DNA of 15,581 bases from NCBI GenBank assembly GCA_937900435.1, contig CALCEG010000032.1, positions 1-15,581 on the forward strand, written 5' to 3'. Every line of letters starts with the position of its first letter. The stretch's first letter is position 1. Shown here piece by piece: positions 1 to 6,687 of this stretch. A program made the position numbers and the translations under genes. The stretch is from an uncultured Alphaproteobacteria bacterium. Lineage in GTDB: Bacteria > Pseudomonadota > Alphaproteobacteria > Rs-D84. The notes below the pieces were generated by a model. That model ran no database searches. It was not told where the DNA came from and saw only the letters and a list, made by a program, of their open reading frames with translations.

Positions 1-1
1 A

Positions 2-52
2 GAAGGTGCAACAATGCGCGAATATGGTTTCAGATGCGTTTATAATAATTAA
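2..52 (+). CDS. Possible C-terminal tail of a truncated gene
   Basis: An open frame enters from the left edge and stops at TAA (50-52), giving 16 residues that end in REYGFRCVYNN. The GFRCV ending resembles the C-terminus of formylglycine-generating-enzyme/sulfatase-modifying-factor domain proteins, which often finish in a GFRC segment. It is too short to be sure. It would converge on envC with only 8 bases between the two stop codons and no visible terminator. The other plus frames give less protein-like tails. This could equally be intergenic DNA. Confidence 0.35.
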   Translation, partial: EGATMREYGFRCVYNN

Positions 53-60
53 AAAAGCAA

Positions 61-1134
61 TCAGTTTTCTTTAAACAATCTGGCTGGGTCTACGGCCTTG
101 TTTCCGCGACGCACTTCCAGATACATCTCTGATTTATCAGGATTCATTCGTCCGATTGGTTCGCCAGCCAGAACTTCTTGCTCTAACGCGACATTTATTT
201 CCCCCAGATTGGTCATCACTGTATTATAACCGTTTTTATGCGACATAATTACAACGCGACCAAATCCACGAAAAGTATCAGCAAACTTTACAATCCCGTC
301 TGCTGGTGCCATAACCAACGCATCACCACGCGTACGCACACGCCACCCATCAGACTTTAACCCCAGTGCGGTTTTTTCGCCAAACTTTACAACAATCCGC
401 CCACGAACAGGCAAATTTAACTTACGTCTTGAAAACTTAGCATCCGATGACATTTCTGAACTTCCCACTCCTGCTGATAATTCTGATATTGTTTTTGCAC
501 GCGCAGATAATTCGCGCAATTTTTTTTGCAGTTTTGACTGTTCATCCTTCAGTTTTTCGTTTTGCGCATTACGTTGTCGCAACAATTTATCTAAATCAGA
601 CTTTTCACGCGCATATTTTTTTGCGGTTCTGTCCAATTTTTCTTTTTCTGTGGCACGCGCATCACGAATTTTTTCAATATCTTTTATCTGCGCAGCGGCA
701 TTTTCTATTTCCGCGTCCAGCCTGTCTGCCACCCCCGTCAACAACGCAGACATCAACACAAAATCACGCATATTATCGGTATCAAAATTTGGATTAGACG
801 CCACAAACAGAACCCCAGCAGTTGAATCAGCGATTCGCCCACGATTTTTTTTCATTTCTGTTTCTATTTTTTCACGTTGTGCGTCTAAATCAGCGATTTT
901 TTTTGCCATTTCTGCGCGCAAGTCTTCCAGTTCGCTGACCTTGTCCGCTGCTTTGACCAAGTCTTTTTTAGTTTTTGCGATATTACGTTCAGAATTTTCG
1001 ACCTGTTGTTCCAGTTTTTTATTTTGTTGTTCTGTTTGTTTTATTTGCGCATTAATTTGTGACAATTCACTGGCTACGAGCCCGTTTCCAACAGACAAAA
1101 ACAACAAAGAACAAACGACTGCGAATTTCTTCAT
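61..1134 (-). CDS. envC: EnvC-like murein hydrolase activator (degenerate LytM/M23 domain)
   Basis: A periplasmic protein of 357 aa with a signal peptide (about residues 1-21). A long coiled coil rich in K, E, Q and D (about 24-215) precedes a C-terminal LytM/M23-like domain (about 240-352). The M23 scaffold is visible (VMAPADGIVKFA, then GFGRVVIMSHKNGY, then EVRRG near the end). However, the metal ligands appear lost: no His aligns with the HxxxD site, and the usual HLHFEVR is replaced by EMYLEVR. This is the pattern of EnvC, which activates cell-division amidases rather than cutting peptidoglycan itself. The start ATG (1132-1134) overlaps the tyrS stop by one base (TAATG), so translation is probably coupled to tyrS. 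In many alphaproteobacteria the envC-like gene sits next to ctpA; here ctpA lies about 11 kb away. Confidence 0.85.
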   Translation of the reverse strand: MKKFAVVCSLLFLSVGNGLVASELSQINAQIKQTEQQNKKLEQQVENSERNIAKTKKDLVKAADKVSELEDLRAEMAKKIADLDAQREKIETEMKKNRGRIADSTAGVLFVASNPNFDTDNMRDFVLMSALLTGVADRLDAEIENAAAQIKDIEKIRDARATEKEKLDRTAKKYAREKSDLDKLLRQRNAQNEKLKDEQSKLQKKLRELSARAKTISELSAGVGSSEMSSDAKFSRRKLNLPVRGRIVVKFGEKTALGLKSDGWRVRTRGDALVMAPADGIVKFADTFRGFGRVVIMSHKNGYNTVMTNLGEINVALEQEVLAGEPIGRMNPDKSEMYLEVRRGNKAVDPARLFKEN

Positions 1135-2342
1135 TATTTTTTAATCACTTTCAAGAACGTTTTTTTACCTTTCTGCACCATAAATTCATCTGCGACAGGC
1201 ACAACAAATTTTATATCGGCTATTTTATTACCATCGATTTGAATACCGCCCTGCTCTATCATACGGCGCGCTTCTGACTTTGACGGGAACAACCCCGTTG
1301 CAACCAAGAAATCCAATATTGGCATATCTGCAGACATTTCTATATCCACACTTGGCACATTTGACATATCTGCGCCACCTGCAAACAATGCATTTGCAGC
1401 CTGTTCTGCAGCGACTGCAGCATCGCGTCCATGCGCAATTTCTGTTGCAGCAAACGCCAAACGTTTTTTCGCTTGATTTATATCCGCCCCTTGCAATGCA
1501 GACAGTTGTGCAATTTCATCAAGTGGAATTTCTGTAAATATTTTCAAGAACTTTTCCACTAAATCATCAGAAATATTACGGAAATACTGATAATATTCAT
1601 ACGGGCTGGTCTTTTCTTCATTTACCCAAACTGCATTTCCTGCAGACTTTCCGATTTTATTACCGTTCGCATCTGTAATCAGCGCAGTTGACAAAACAAA
1701 AACTTCCTTGCCCAACTTTTTACGCACCAATTCTATACCCATAATAGAGTTTCCCCACTGGTCTGCGCCACAGAACTGCAAAATACAATTATGTTTTTTA
1801 TACAGTTCCAAGAAATCAACCGCCTGGAAAGTCATATAATTAAATTCCAAGAACGTCATTCCATTATCCAATCTGCGCTTTACAGAATCCATAGACAACA
1901 TTCGTGGCACTGTAAAATCCATACCAAAATCACGCAAGAAATCCAAATGCCCATAATTTTTCATCCAATCATAGTTATCAACCATAATTGCCTGATTATC
2001 ATCAAAACTAATAAATTTTGAAATAGACTTACGCAAACCTGAGCAATTTTTTTCAATTTGTTCATCTGTCAACATTGGACGTCCCTTATCACGCCCAGAC
2101 GGATCACCAATACGCCCTGTTGCGCCACCGACCAAAGTAATTGGACGATGACCATACTTTTGAAACCAACGCATCAACATCAATGATGCCAAATGTCCAA
2201 CGTGCAACGAATCGCCGGTTGGATCTGTTCCCCAATATGCGGTTATTTTCCCAGCATTCAATGCATCATTTATACCGTCCATATTTGACGACTGATTGAT
2301 AAAACCACGCGCTTCTAATTCTTGCAACAATTCATTTTTCAT
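1134..2342 (-). CDS. tyrS: Tyrosyl-tRNA synthetase
   Basis: Cytoplasmic class I aminoacyl-tRNA synthetase that charges tRNA-Tyr with tyrosine using ATP; 402 aa, normal for bacterial TyrRS. The N-terminal Rossmann domain carries the tyrosine-pocket YWGTDPT segment (36-42) and the HIGH motif as HVGH (47-50). The QFCGADQWGN stretch (189-198) is typical of TyrRS, and the KMSKS loop appears as KIGKS (229-233). The C-terminal S4 RNA-binding domain covers about 345-400 (FLVATGLFPSKSEARRMIEQGG). The start is set by an AAGGA ribosome-binding site 8 bases upstream. It is the first gene of a two-gene unit with envC, from the promoter at 2371-2399. Confidence 0.97.
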   Translation of the reverse strand: MKNELLQELEARGFINQSSNMDGINDALNAGKITAYWGTDPTGDSLHVGHLASLMLMRWFQKYGHRPITLVGGATGRIGDPSGRDKGRPMLTDEQIEKNCSGLRKSISKFISFDDNQAIMVDNYDWMKNYGHLDFLRDFGMDFTVPRMLSMDSVKRRLDNGMTFLEFNYMTFQAVDFLELYKKHNCILQFCGADQWGNSIMGIELVRKKLGKEVFVLSTALITDANGNKIGKSAGNAVWVNEEKTSPYEYYQYFRNISDDLVEKFLKIFTEIPLDEIAQLSALQGADINQAKKRLAFAATEIAHGRDAAVAAEQAANALFAGGADMSNVPSVDIEMSADMPILDFLVATGLFPSKSEARRMIEQGGIQIDGNKIADIKFVVPVADEFMVQKGKKTFLKVIKK

Positions 2343-2370
2343 AATTTAAATCCTTATCTTCTTTCAAAAC

Positions 2371-2399
2371 ATAATAACACGCAACACAACCTCTTGCAA
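2371..2399 (-). promoter_or_regulatory. Promoter of tyrS-envC
   Basis: On the minus strand a -35 box TTGCAA (2394-2399, 4/6 to consensus) and a -10 box TATTAT (2371-2376, 5/6) are separated by exactly 17 bases. Transcription would begin about 20 bases before the tyrS start. No T-box-like leader fits in this short distance, so tyrosine-responsive leader control is not apparent. Confidence 0.6.
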
Positions 2400-2420
2400 G
2401 GCTACTTATTCAGATTTCTT

Positions 2421-2801
2421 TTATCTTTCCAATGCACGAAAAAACAATCGCAAATTATTTTTTCTATTTAATGTTGGTTTTATTCCTTGCGCCCTTAAAG
2501 CCTGACAAATATCACGATTTAACCTGCAGGAATCAAAAAAACCAACCCCATCATAGAATTGATTTACAGAACCACACCTCAACAAATCAACAATACGTTT
2601 ACCATTTATTTTATACGAATACGCAAGAGTAGTCTTTACAATCCCTTTTTTTTCATACATATTAATAAACATTCCCTTTTTTACGGGCAAAGTTGAACGC
2701 AAACAAAACATTTTCTCGGCCCCCCGTTTGTTTTTAGCCTTAACATATTGCGCGAACAAGGACTTATTATCAAAAACAAATTCTACCTTATATCTTTCCA
2801 T
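2421..2801 (-). CDS. Hypothetical protein, paralog A of the 4484-4876 gene
   Basis: A 126-aa protein of no family I recognise. It has no signal peptide or membrane segment, so it is probably cytoplasmic, and it is basic. It is clearly homologous to the 130-aa product at 4484-4876. The last 34 residues match at about 17 positions, sharing DIC-AL, a GxKPT core and the block NNLRLF. The middle shares the pattern YSxKxNGK, and both begin ME(R/K)Y. The start is supported by AAAGGTGG just upstream. It follows the terminator of the secreted-protein gene by 59 bases, so it needs its own promoter; a GTTGCAT box shared with its paralog lies there. No terminator is evident before tyrS. Function unknown; the conserved C-terminal helix-like block may bind a partner or nucleic acid, which is speculation. 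Confidence 0.8.
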   Translation of the reverse strand: MERYKVEFVFDNKSLFAQYVKAKNKRGAEKMFCLRSTLPVKKGMFINMYEKKGIVKTTLAYSYKINGKRIVDLLRCGSVNQFYDGVGFFDSCRLNRDICQALRAQGIKPTLNRKNNLRLFFRALER

Positions 2802-2852
2802 TTAGGGCCACCTTTTATTATCAACAATAATATTTACAGCATAAACAATCAA

Positions 2853-2872
2853 TATGCAACAAAAAATCCCCC
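2853..2872. repeat. Copy 1 of a shared element upstream of the paralogs
   Basis: TATGCAAC followed by an A run and TCCCCC. It matches 4924-4944 apart from one extra A in the second copy. It joins the far arm of the preceding terminator to a minus-strand GTTGCATA box that could be the -35 region of the downstream paralog (a TAAATA box follows after 17 bases). Confidence 0.6.
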
Positions 2873-2893
2873 AAATATATCGGGGGATTTTTT
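2861..2893 (-). terminator. Rho-independent terminator of the secreted-protein gene
   Basis: A perfect 12-bp inverted repeat, AAAAAATCCCCC (2861-2872) and GGGGGATTTTTT (2882-2893), encloses a 9-base loop and is followed by a T run on the minus strand. It lies 12 bases past the stop of the gene ending at 2906. Being symmetrical it could act in both directions, but no plus-strand gene leads into it. Confidence 0.9.
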
Positions 2894-2905
2894 GCGATAA
2901 AGATT

Positions 2906-4219
2906 CTATTTCTCAGCATCGGTTAAATCCATCTTAACCCAAGTGTAAGTAATCGTATCGCCAACCTTCTTGGCAGACAAAACATATTGTCCATCATCAG
3001 AATCCGCAGGTAATTCATGTGCATCAATTTTTGCATCCATGGCACTCAACGCCGCGCCAACAGTCGCATATTCACTTGGCAATTCTCCGATTTTTTCGAT
3101 AGCGCTGTCTGCAGTGCTTTTTGCAGTGTTTGCCGTTGTTTGTGCTGTTTGTGCTGCTGCGCTTGCCGCATTCGCGATGTCGTTTGCTGAAGTGGCTAGG
3201 TAGTAGTTTGCTGATATACCAATACTGGTATCCATAGAGCCATTGCCATCTGTATCGACCGATACACCACGATATATTAGTGGAAAGATTCCAGGAGTAC
3301 CATTTTTACCAAACAATAGTTCCATTAATCCTGCTAAACTTGTTGGATAGTTTGGTTCAATACCAAAGTCCTGATACATATATTGAAAAAGCGAATCCGA
3401 CCAAATAGGGGCTAATGGCATAGCCCCACTGGGTAATGTTCCGATTTTGGTGGAAAGTTCATCGATTTTATATGCCGATTGAGTTAATTTCCAAAATGGT
3501 GCTAACACCCATTCATCAACAGTAGGAGAATAATCACCGTAACTCATCATAGTATTTAATATGTGCAGAAGACCACCTTTGAGCCCTTCCACATTTTGAG
3601 CAGAATCCGTTCTTGGGTTATAGACAAAAAAAGAATCCAGTTCTACTTGTGATAAACCTTGCGTATGAATTCCACTAGGACTCATCCAACCCTCGTACAT
3701 ACCTTGAACCGTTATGCCCTCTGGCAACGTGCCGATTGCATCGTTAAGCCCTCTGACACCAAGATAGGTCTTTCTTTGCGAATCTGTCCAACCATCTGTC
3801 AATTGCTTTAAGCTTCTGAACCCATCGTCTATTTGACCTGTTTTTACATCATATGCCCCAGTATCAACCACGCTTTGCCCCAGGGCATTTAATACCCCAA
3901 TCCCGCTTATTCCAGATTCCATTTGCCCACCAAATAAAAACCTTACCAAATCAGAGGTGTTTTCTAAGTTCATTTCCGGAGGATATAAGCCCAATGATAA
4001 AGAATGAAGCCCCGGTGCCATATCAAACATATAAGGCCAGGCGTTCCCAATTTTGTCCGATAATGCGGTTAAATCTGCCTTATCTGCCTTTAAATCCAAT
4101 GCAGTCGTTGTGGCATAGCTTTCCAGTGCCTCATCCAAAAAACCACGCGATATAATCGATGCGTCTGCATAACGAATCGTCACCGCTAAAAAAAATACCC
4201 CAAAAAGTATCTTTCTCAT
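2906..4219 (-). CDS. Secreted modular protein of unknown function
   Basis: A 437-aa exported protein: basic N-terminus, hydrophobic stretch, and likely signal cleavage near residue 20 (after YADA). ATG at 4219 is preferred because AAGGGG lies 7 bases upstream; a GTG at 4222 is in frame but only 4 bases from it. The body has at least four loosely related units announced by a KIG or AIG element plus LP (near residues 57, 162, 259 and 377). Between the last two lies DTDGNGSMD (about 322-330), which resembles an EF-hand/dockerin-type calcium loop. An Ala/Thr-rich heptad-like stretch (about 344-375) suggests a short coiled coil before a compact C-terminal segment (QYVLSAKKVGDTITYTWVKM). The architecture recalls surface or fibre-like proteins; no catalytic motif is seen. 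It is flanked by two paralogous small genes and has its own terminator. Confidence 0.8.
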   Translation of the reverse strand: MRKILFGVFFLAVTIRYADASIISRGFLDEALESYATTTALDLKADKADLTALSDKIGNAWPYMFDMAPGLHSLSLGLYPPEMNLENTSDLVRFLFGGQMESGISGIGVLNALGQSVVDTGAYDVKTGQIDDGFRSLKQLTDGWTDSQRKTYLGVRGLNDAIGTLPEGITVQGMYEGWMSPSGIHTQGLSQVELDSFFVYNPRTDSAQNVEGLKGGLLHILNTMMSYGDYSPTVDEWVLAPFWKLTQSAYKIDELSTKIGTLPSGAMPLAPIWSDSLFQYMYQDFGIEPNYPTSLAGLMELLFGKNGTPGIFPLIYRGVSVDTDGNGSMDTSIGISANYYLATSANDIANAASAAAQTAQTTANTAKSTADSAIEKIGELPSEYATVGAALSAMDAKIDAHELPADSDDGQYVLSAKKVGDTITYTWVKMDLTDAEK

Positions 4220-4483
4220 CACAATTCCCCTTATCCCGTAAAAAACACAGTTTACAGCGTTATTTATATAATATGTATTTCTGCATTCACTCTATACAAT
4301 TCAATAAATAAAATAGCACATATGCTAAAAAAAACAATCAAAAAATTGAACATAATCCTATATTTTTTGTATATAACAATTCTTTTTCCATTTACTTTAT
4401 AAATATACACAACCGTTATGCCCCTTTTTTTATCGGCAACAATATAATAAAAAAAATCCCCGAAAATTCAGGGAACGATTAAA
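4220..4483. other. AT-rich intergenic region upstream of the secreted-protein gene
   Basis: This 264-base gap is very AT-rich. It must hold the promoter for the minus-strand secreted-protein gene; several TATTAT/TATAAA-like minus-strand boxes occur near 4262-4275 but none has a convincing -35. The terminator of paralog B fills 4448-4474. A 26-codon plus-strand ORF (4322-4402) lies in it without a ribosome-binding site. No RNA gene is recognised. Confidence 0.5.
4448..4474 (-). terminator. Rho-independent terminator of paralog B
   Basis: On the minus strand TCCCTGAA (4474-4467) pairs with TTCGGGGA (4464-4457) with one G-T wobble, followed by an A/T run that reads as U on the transcript. It begins 10 bases past the paralog B stop codon. 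Confidence 0.7.
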
Positions 4484-4876
4484 CTATCTTACTTTTTTCA
4501 TTTCTGATATAAACAAGCGCAAATTATTTGCTTTGTTCATTGTTGGCTTTACACCGCGTACTTTCAGTGCCGAACAAATATCTGCATCCAACGCACACGC
4601 ATCAGCCGACTTAAAAACATCATAAAAACGCGAAAAAGCCTTTTCTGTACATGGCAATATTGGCAATCTAACAAACTGTTTACCATTTACTTTGCACGAG
4701 TATGCAGAAATTGAATCTTTCAGATTTTTATATACCTTAAGTGTTATTCCTGATTTTAATTCTGGAATTGTATCAAAATAAAAATCTTTGGTTGCACCTT
4801 TTTTATCTTTTACATGCACTTTTTGAAACGTACCAACTTCATGATTTACCACTTTTACAACTGTATATTTTTCCAT
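4484..4876 (-). CDS. Hypothetical protein, paralog B of the 2421-2801 gene
   Basis: A 130-aa protein without signal peptide or membrane segment, homologous over its length to the 126-aa product at 2421-2801; the conserved C-terminal block is DIC-AL, GVKPT and NNLRLF. An upstream extension to 4933 is possible in frame. ATG at 4876 is chosen because AAGGAG lies 7 bases before it, and because the start (MEKY) then aligns with MERY of the paralog. The extension would also run into the carD terminator. The gene has its own terminator and a putative promoter directly after that of carD, so it seems to be a single-gene unit. The family is unrecognised and may be lineage-specific. Duplication around a secreted-protein gene suggests local expansion, but no role can be read from the sequence. 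Confidence 0.82.
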   Translation of the reverse strand: MEKYTVVKVVNHEVGTFQKVHVKDKKGATKDFYFDTIPELKSGITLKVYKNLKDSISAYSCKVNGKQFVRLPILPCTEKAFSRFYDVFKSADACALDADICSALKVRGVKPTMNKANNLRLFISEMKKVR

Positions 4877-4923
4877 AAAATTAACTCCTTTTGGGGAATG
4901 CAGTCTACATAAAACACAAAATT

Positions 4924-4944
4924 TATGCAACAAAAAAATCCCCC
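4924..4944. repeat. Copy 2 of a shared element upstream of the paralogs
   Basis: Same TATGCAAC, A run and TCCCCC order as copy 1. On the minus strand TTGCAT is followed after 17 bases by TAGACT, a weak -10 candidate for paralog B. Both copies sit between the terminator of the preceding gene and the start of a paralog. Confidence 0.6.
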
Positions 4945-4960
4945 GAAAAATCGAGGGGGG
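4932..4960 (-). terminator. Rho-independent terminator of carD
   Basis: On the minus strand a C-rich arm ending CCCTCGA pairs with TCGGGGG across a TTTT loop (one G-T wobble), followed by ATTTTTTT. It lies about 20 bases past the carD stop. Confidence 0.8.
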
Positions 4961-4979
4961 GGCACAGAAAGAAAGCTCT

Positions 4980-5534
4980 TTAATCTTCGTCTAACTCTTC
5001 TTCGTCAGATTCAACAGCATTCAAATCGATTTCTTTTGGCACACCCAAAATATCTTCGATTTTATCGGATGCAGAATCTAAATCAATTTTATGCAAAACT
5101 GCAAATTCTTGGGCCATACGCTCCAATGCGCGCAAATACAACTGACGCGCAGAAAAAGTCATTGTATCACTAGCACTGCGACGTTGTAAGTCACGAACCA
5201 CTTCGGCCAATTTCATTGGATCACCCGAATTAATATTATCTTCGTACTGTGCGGCACGACGCGCCCAAATCATACGCTTTACGCCAGCCTTGCCCTTGGC
5301 GGATGCGATTGCCTCGTCCATTTTTTTCATTGATGTCAATGGACGCAAGCCTGAAATTTCGGCACGTTCCAACGGGACACGCAACGTCATATGATTTCTT
5401 TCGAAATCAATAACCAACATTTTAATTTTTTGTCCTGCGATTGTTTGTTCTTCGACACGCAGCAGTTTTCCCACCCCCTGGGTAGGATAAACAACATATT
5501 GACCTGCTTTAAAATCTAATTTTTTACTTGGCAT
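4980..5534 (-). CDS. carD: CarD/CdnL-family RNA polymerase-binding regulator
   Basis: A 184-aa cytoplasmic transcription regulator. The N-terminal RNA polymerase-interacting domain (about residues 6-65) has the family pattern: GQYVVYPTQGVGKL, then MLVIDFERNHMTLRVPLERA. The helical C-terminal part (about 70-165) includes the WARRAAQYEDNINSGD and RDLQRRSAS segments typical of CdnL proteins, which bind promoter DNA and stabilise the open complex at rRNA and other promoters. The C-terminus is an acidic tail. The start is supported by AAAGGTAG 5 bases upstream. It is a single-gene unit with its own promoter (5577-5604) and terminator. Length is near the family norm. Confidence 0.95.
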   Translation of the reverse strand: MPSKKLDFKAGQYVVYPTQGVGKLLRVEEQTIAGQKIKMLVIDFERNHMTLRVPLERAEISGLRPLTSMKKMDEAIASAKGKAGVKRMIWARRAAQYEDNINSGDPMKLAEVVRDLQRRSASDTMTFSARQLYLRALERMAQEFAVLHKIDLDSASDKIEDILGVPKEIDLNAVESDEEELDED

Positions 5535-5576
5535 AAATCTACCTTTTTACGGTTGCCATTCTCTCTAACAAGACAC

Positions 5577-5604
5577 ATTATACCACAAAAAAAGCGAAAA
5601 ACAA
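5577..5604 (-). promoter_or_regulatory. Promoter of carD
   Basis: On the minus strand a perfect -10 TATAAT (5577-5582) lies 16 bases from a -35-like TTGTTT (5599-5604). The leader would be about 35 bases. The perfect -10 makes this one of the clearer promoters in the window, although the -35 is weak. Confidence 0.65.
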
Positions 5605-5620
5605 ATAAATGACAAAAAAA

Positions 5621-5642
5621 AATCCCAGAAATCTATCTGGGA
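5621..5642 (-). terminator. Rho-independent terminator closing the nifJ-bamE unit
   Basis: TCCCAGA (5623-5629) and TCTGGGA (5636-5642) form a perfect 7-bp stem with a 6-base loop, followed on the minus strand by a T run of nine. It lies 7 bases past the stop of the secreted Cys-rich gene. Confidence 0.9.
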
Positions 5643-5649
5643 CAATTTT

Positions 5650-6192
5650 TTATCTGCGCATACCACGCAAAGTACCAGTTCTGCGAACGCCAGACGCACG
5701 TCCAACCTCACCCGAACCAGACGACACCGCGCAAACCCACTTGCCATTTTCCAGTATCGCGGTTTTTCCGTCAGCACAATCTGGTTTTTCCAAACGCCAC
5801 GCAAAACAAGACCCCTTTTGATACGATTCGTACGTTGCATTATCGCCACCACGCGTGTATGCACCATACCCAGGATTCCATTCGCCACGCGCATCACCAC
5901 TGCACCACTTGCGTTCCCCCCAGCACATCACACAATTATTTTTCACATCACACAATTCCTGTGGTGCGGATGTCATTTGATAACCACTGTTTGCCCGATC
6001 GCCGCTACCCATTTCTTTGCCGTTTTCCAAATCACGACACCATAACCTCTGACATTCTGCCGTTGGTATGCCGTCTATTTTTTTACGCGATTCGACCAAG
6101 ATATACCCCGGACCACACGAAACGAATTCCGCGCGCACAGCCGAACAAAAAAACATTGAAATCAACGATAAAAATAAAAATCTCATTCTCAT
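5650..6192 (-). CDS. Secreted cysteine-rich protein of unknown function
   Basis: A 180-aa protein with a clear signal peptide (MRMRFLFLS onward, cleavage near AVRA/EF, residue 21). The mature part has ten cysteines, an even number that would allow five disulfides, with clusters such as NCVMCWGERKWC. It is rich in Gly and aromatic residues. The C-terminal 20 residues are Arg/Gly/Ser-rich and basic, ending RGMRR. I recognise no enzyme motif. The first ATG is chosen: AAAAAGGTAG precedes it by 10 bases, and the second ATG would be 16 away. It follows bamE by 44 bases with no terminator between, so it may be the last gene of the nifJ-bamE transcript. A possible separate promoter overlaps its ribosome-binding site. 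Confidence 0.75.
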   Translation of the reverse strand: MRMRFLFLSLISMFFCSAVRAEFVSCGPGYILVESRKKIDGIPTAECQRLWCRDLENGKEMGSGDRANSGYQMTSAPQELCDVKNNCVMCWGERKWCSGDARGEWNPGYGAYTRGGDNATYESYQKGSCFAWRLEKPDCADGKTAILENGKWVCAVSSGSGEVGRASGVRRTGTLRGMRR

Positions 6193-6199
6193 AATTTAT

Positions 6200-6228
6200 A
6201 TTCTACCTTTTTTAGCAACATCAGGCAA
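6200..6228 (-). promoter_or_regulatory. Possible promoter of the Cys-rich protein gene
   Basis: Minus-strand TTGCCT (6223-6228) and TAGAAT (6200-6205) are 17 bases apart. The same -35 hexamer and spacing occur at the nifJ promoter. The -10 is only 7 bases from the ATG and overlaps the ribosome-binding site, so a transcript from here would be essentially leaderless; it may be fortuitous. Confidence 0.3.
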
Positions 6229-6236
6229 GATATTTT

Positions 6237-6686
6237 TTATTGTCCCAATCCTGCTGGACTGAACCGGCCAATATTATTAAACAATTCTTCGATTGCATTT
6301 AATTCAATCGCGGCTGGGATTTCCGTTTCGCCCTGTGCAATTTTCACATCAGGCAAATCCGAATCGGTTAAAATCTGCTTTTTCAAGATACGTCCATTCT
6401 TTACCCAAACCAGCAAGACTTTTTCATTTGTATATGTTTGCGCCAATGGTCCACGAAAATTTTCATCTGCGCCATAATAAACCCAGACATCATCGCCATA
6501 AATTGTTTTTACCTGTGGCGCGCCAATTTCTTGGATTAATTCCGATGTAGTCGTTATATTTTCTATCTTTTGTTCTAAATTCATTGGGAAAACATAGCCC
6601 CTGTGTTTTGTCTGGAACGTGCACGCCGAAACAACCAGCGCACACAGCCCCAACACCACAGACAAATTAAATCTTTTCAACCGCAT
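6237..6686 (-). CDS. bamE: BamE/SmpA/OmlA-family outer-membrane lipoprotein
   Basis: A 149-aa lipoprotein. The N-terminus MRLKRFNLSVV leads through a hydrophobic stretch to a lipobox VSAC, so the mature protein should be anchored at Cys22. The following region (GYVFPMNLEQKIENIT, then ELIQEIGAPQVKTIYGDDVWVYYG) matches the SmpA/OmlA pattern of a GxP turn followed by a W-Y strand. BamE is an accessory of the BAM complex that inserts beta-barrel proteins into the outer membrane. The frame is open 19 codons further upstream, but ATG at 6686 is preferred: GGAGAAGG lies just before it, it gives a proper signal peptide, and it begins one base after the nifJ stop codon (TAAGATG). It is therefore almost certainly cotranscribed with nifJ, an unusual partner for bamE. 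Confidence 0.88.
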   Translation of the reverse strand: MRLKRFNLSVVLGLCALVVSACTFQTKHRGYVFPMNLEQKIENITTTSELIQEIGAPQVKTIYGDDVWVYYGADENFRGPLAQTYTNEKVLLVWVKNGRILKKQILTDSDLPDVKIAQGETEIPAAIELNAIEELFNNIGRFSPAGLGQ

Positions 6687-6687
6687 C

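Noticed and set aside
650..1144. 164-codon plus-strand ORF opposite envC
   Set aside because: It is antisense to a well-supported gene; its Ser/Phe/Ala-rich composition is what the reverse complement of a Lys/Glu-rich coiled coil gives.
2343..2420. T-box or other tRNA-sensing leader before tyrS
   Set aside because: The promoter leaves a leader of only about 20 bases, and no specifier or antiterminator structure is present.
4877..4933. 19-residue N-terminal extension of paralog B
   Set aside because: Its start lies within the carD terminator, the ATG at 4876 has AAGGAG, and the shorter start aligns with the paralog.
5565..5900. 111-codon minus-strand ORF overlapping the Cys-rich protein gene
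   Set aside because: It runs through the terminator at 5621-5642 and lies in another frame of a gene with a clear signal peptide and ribosome-binding site.
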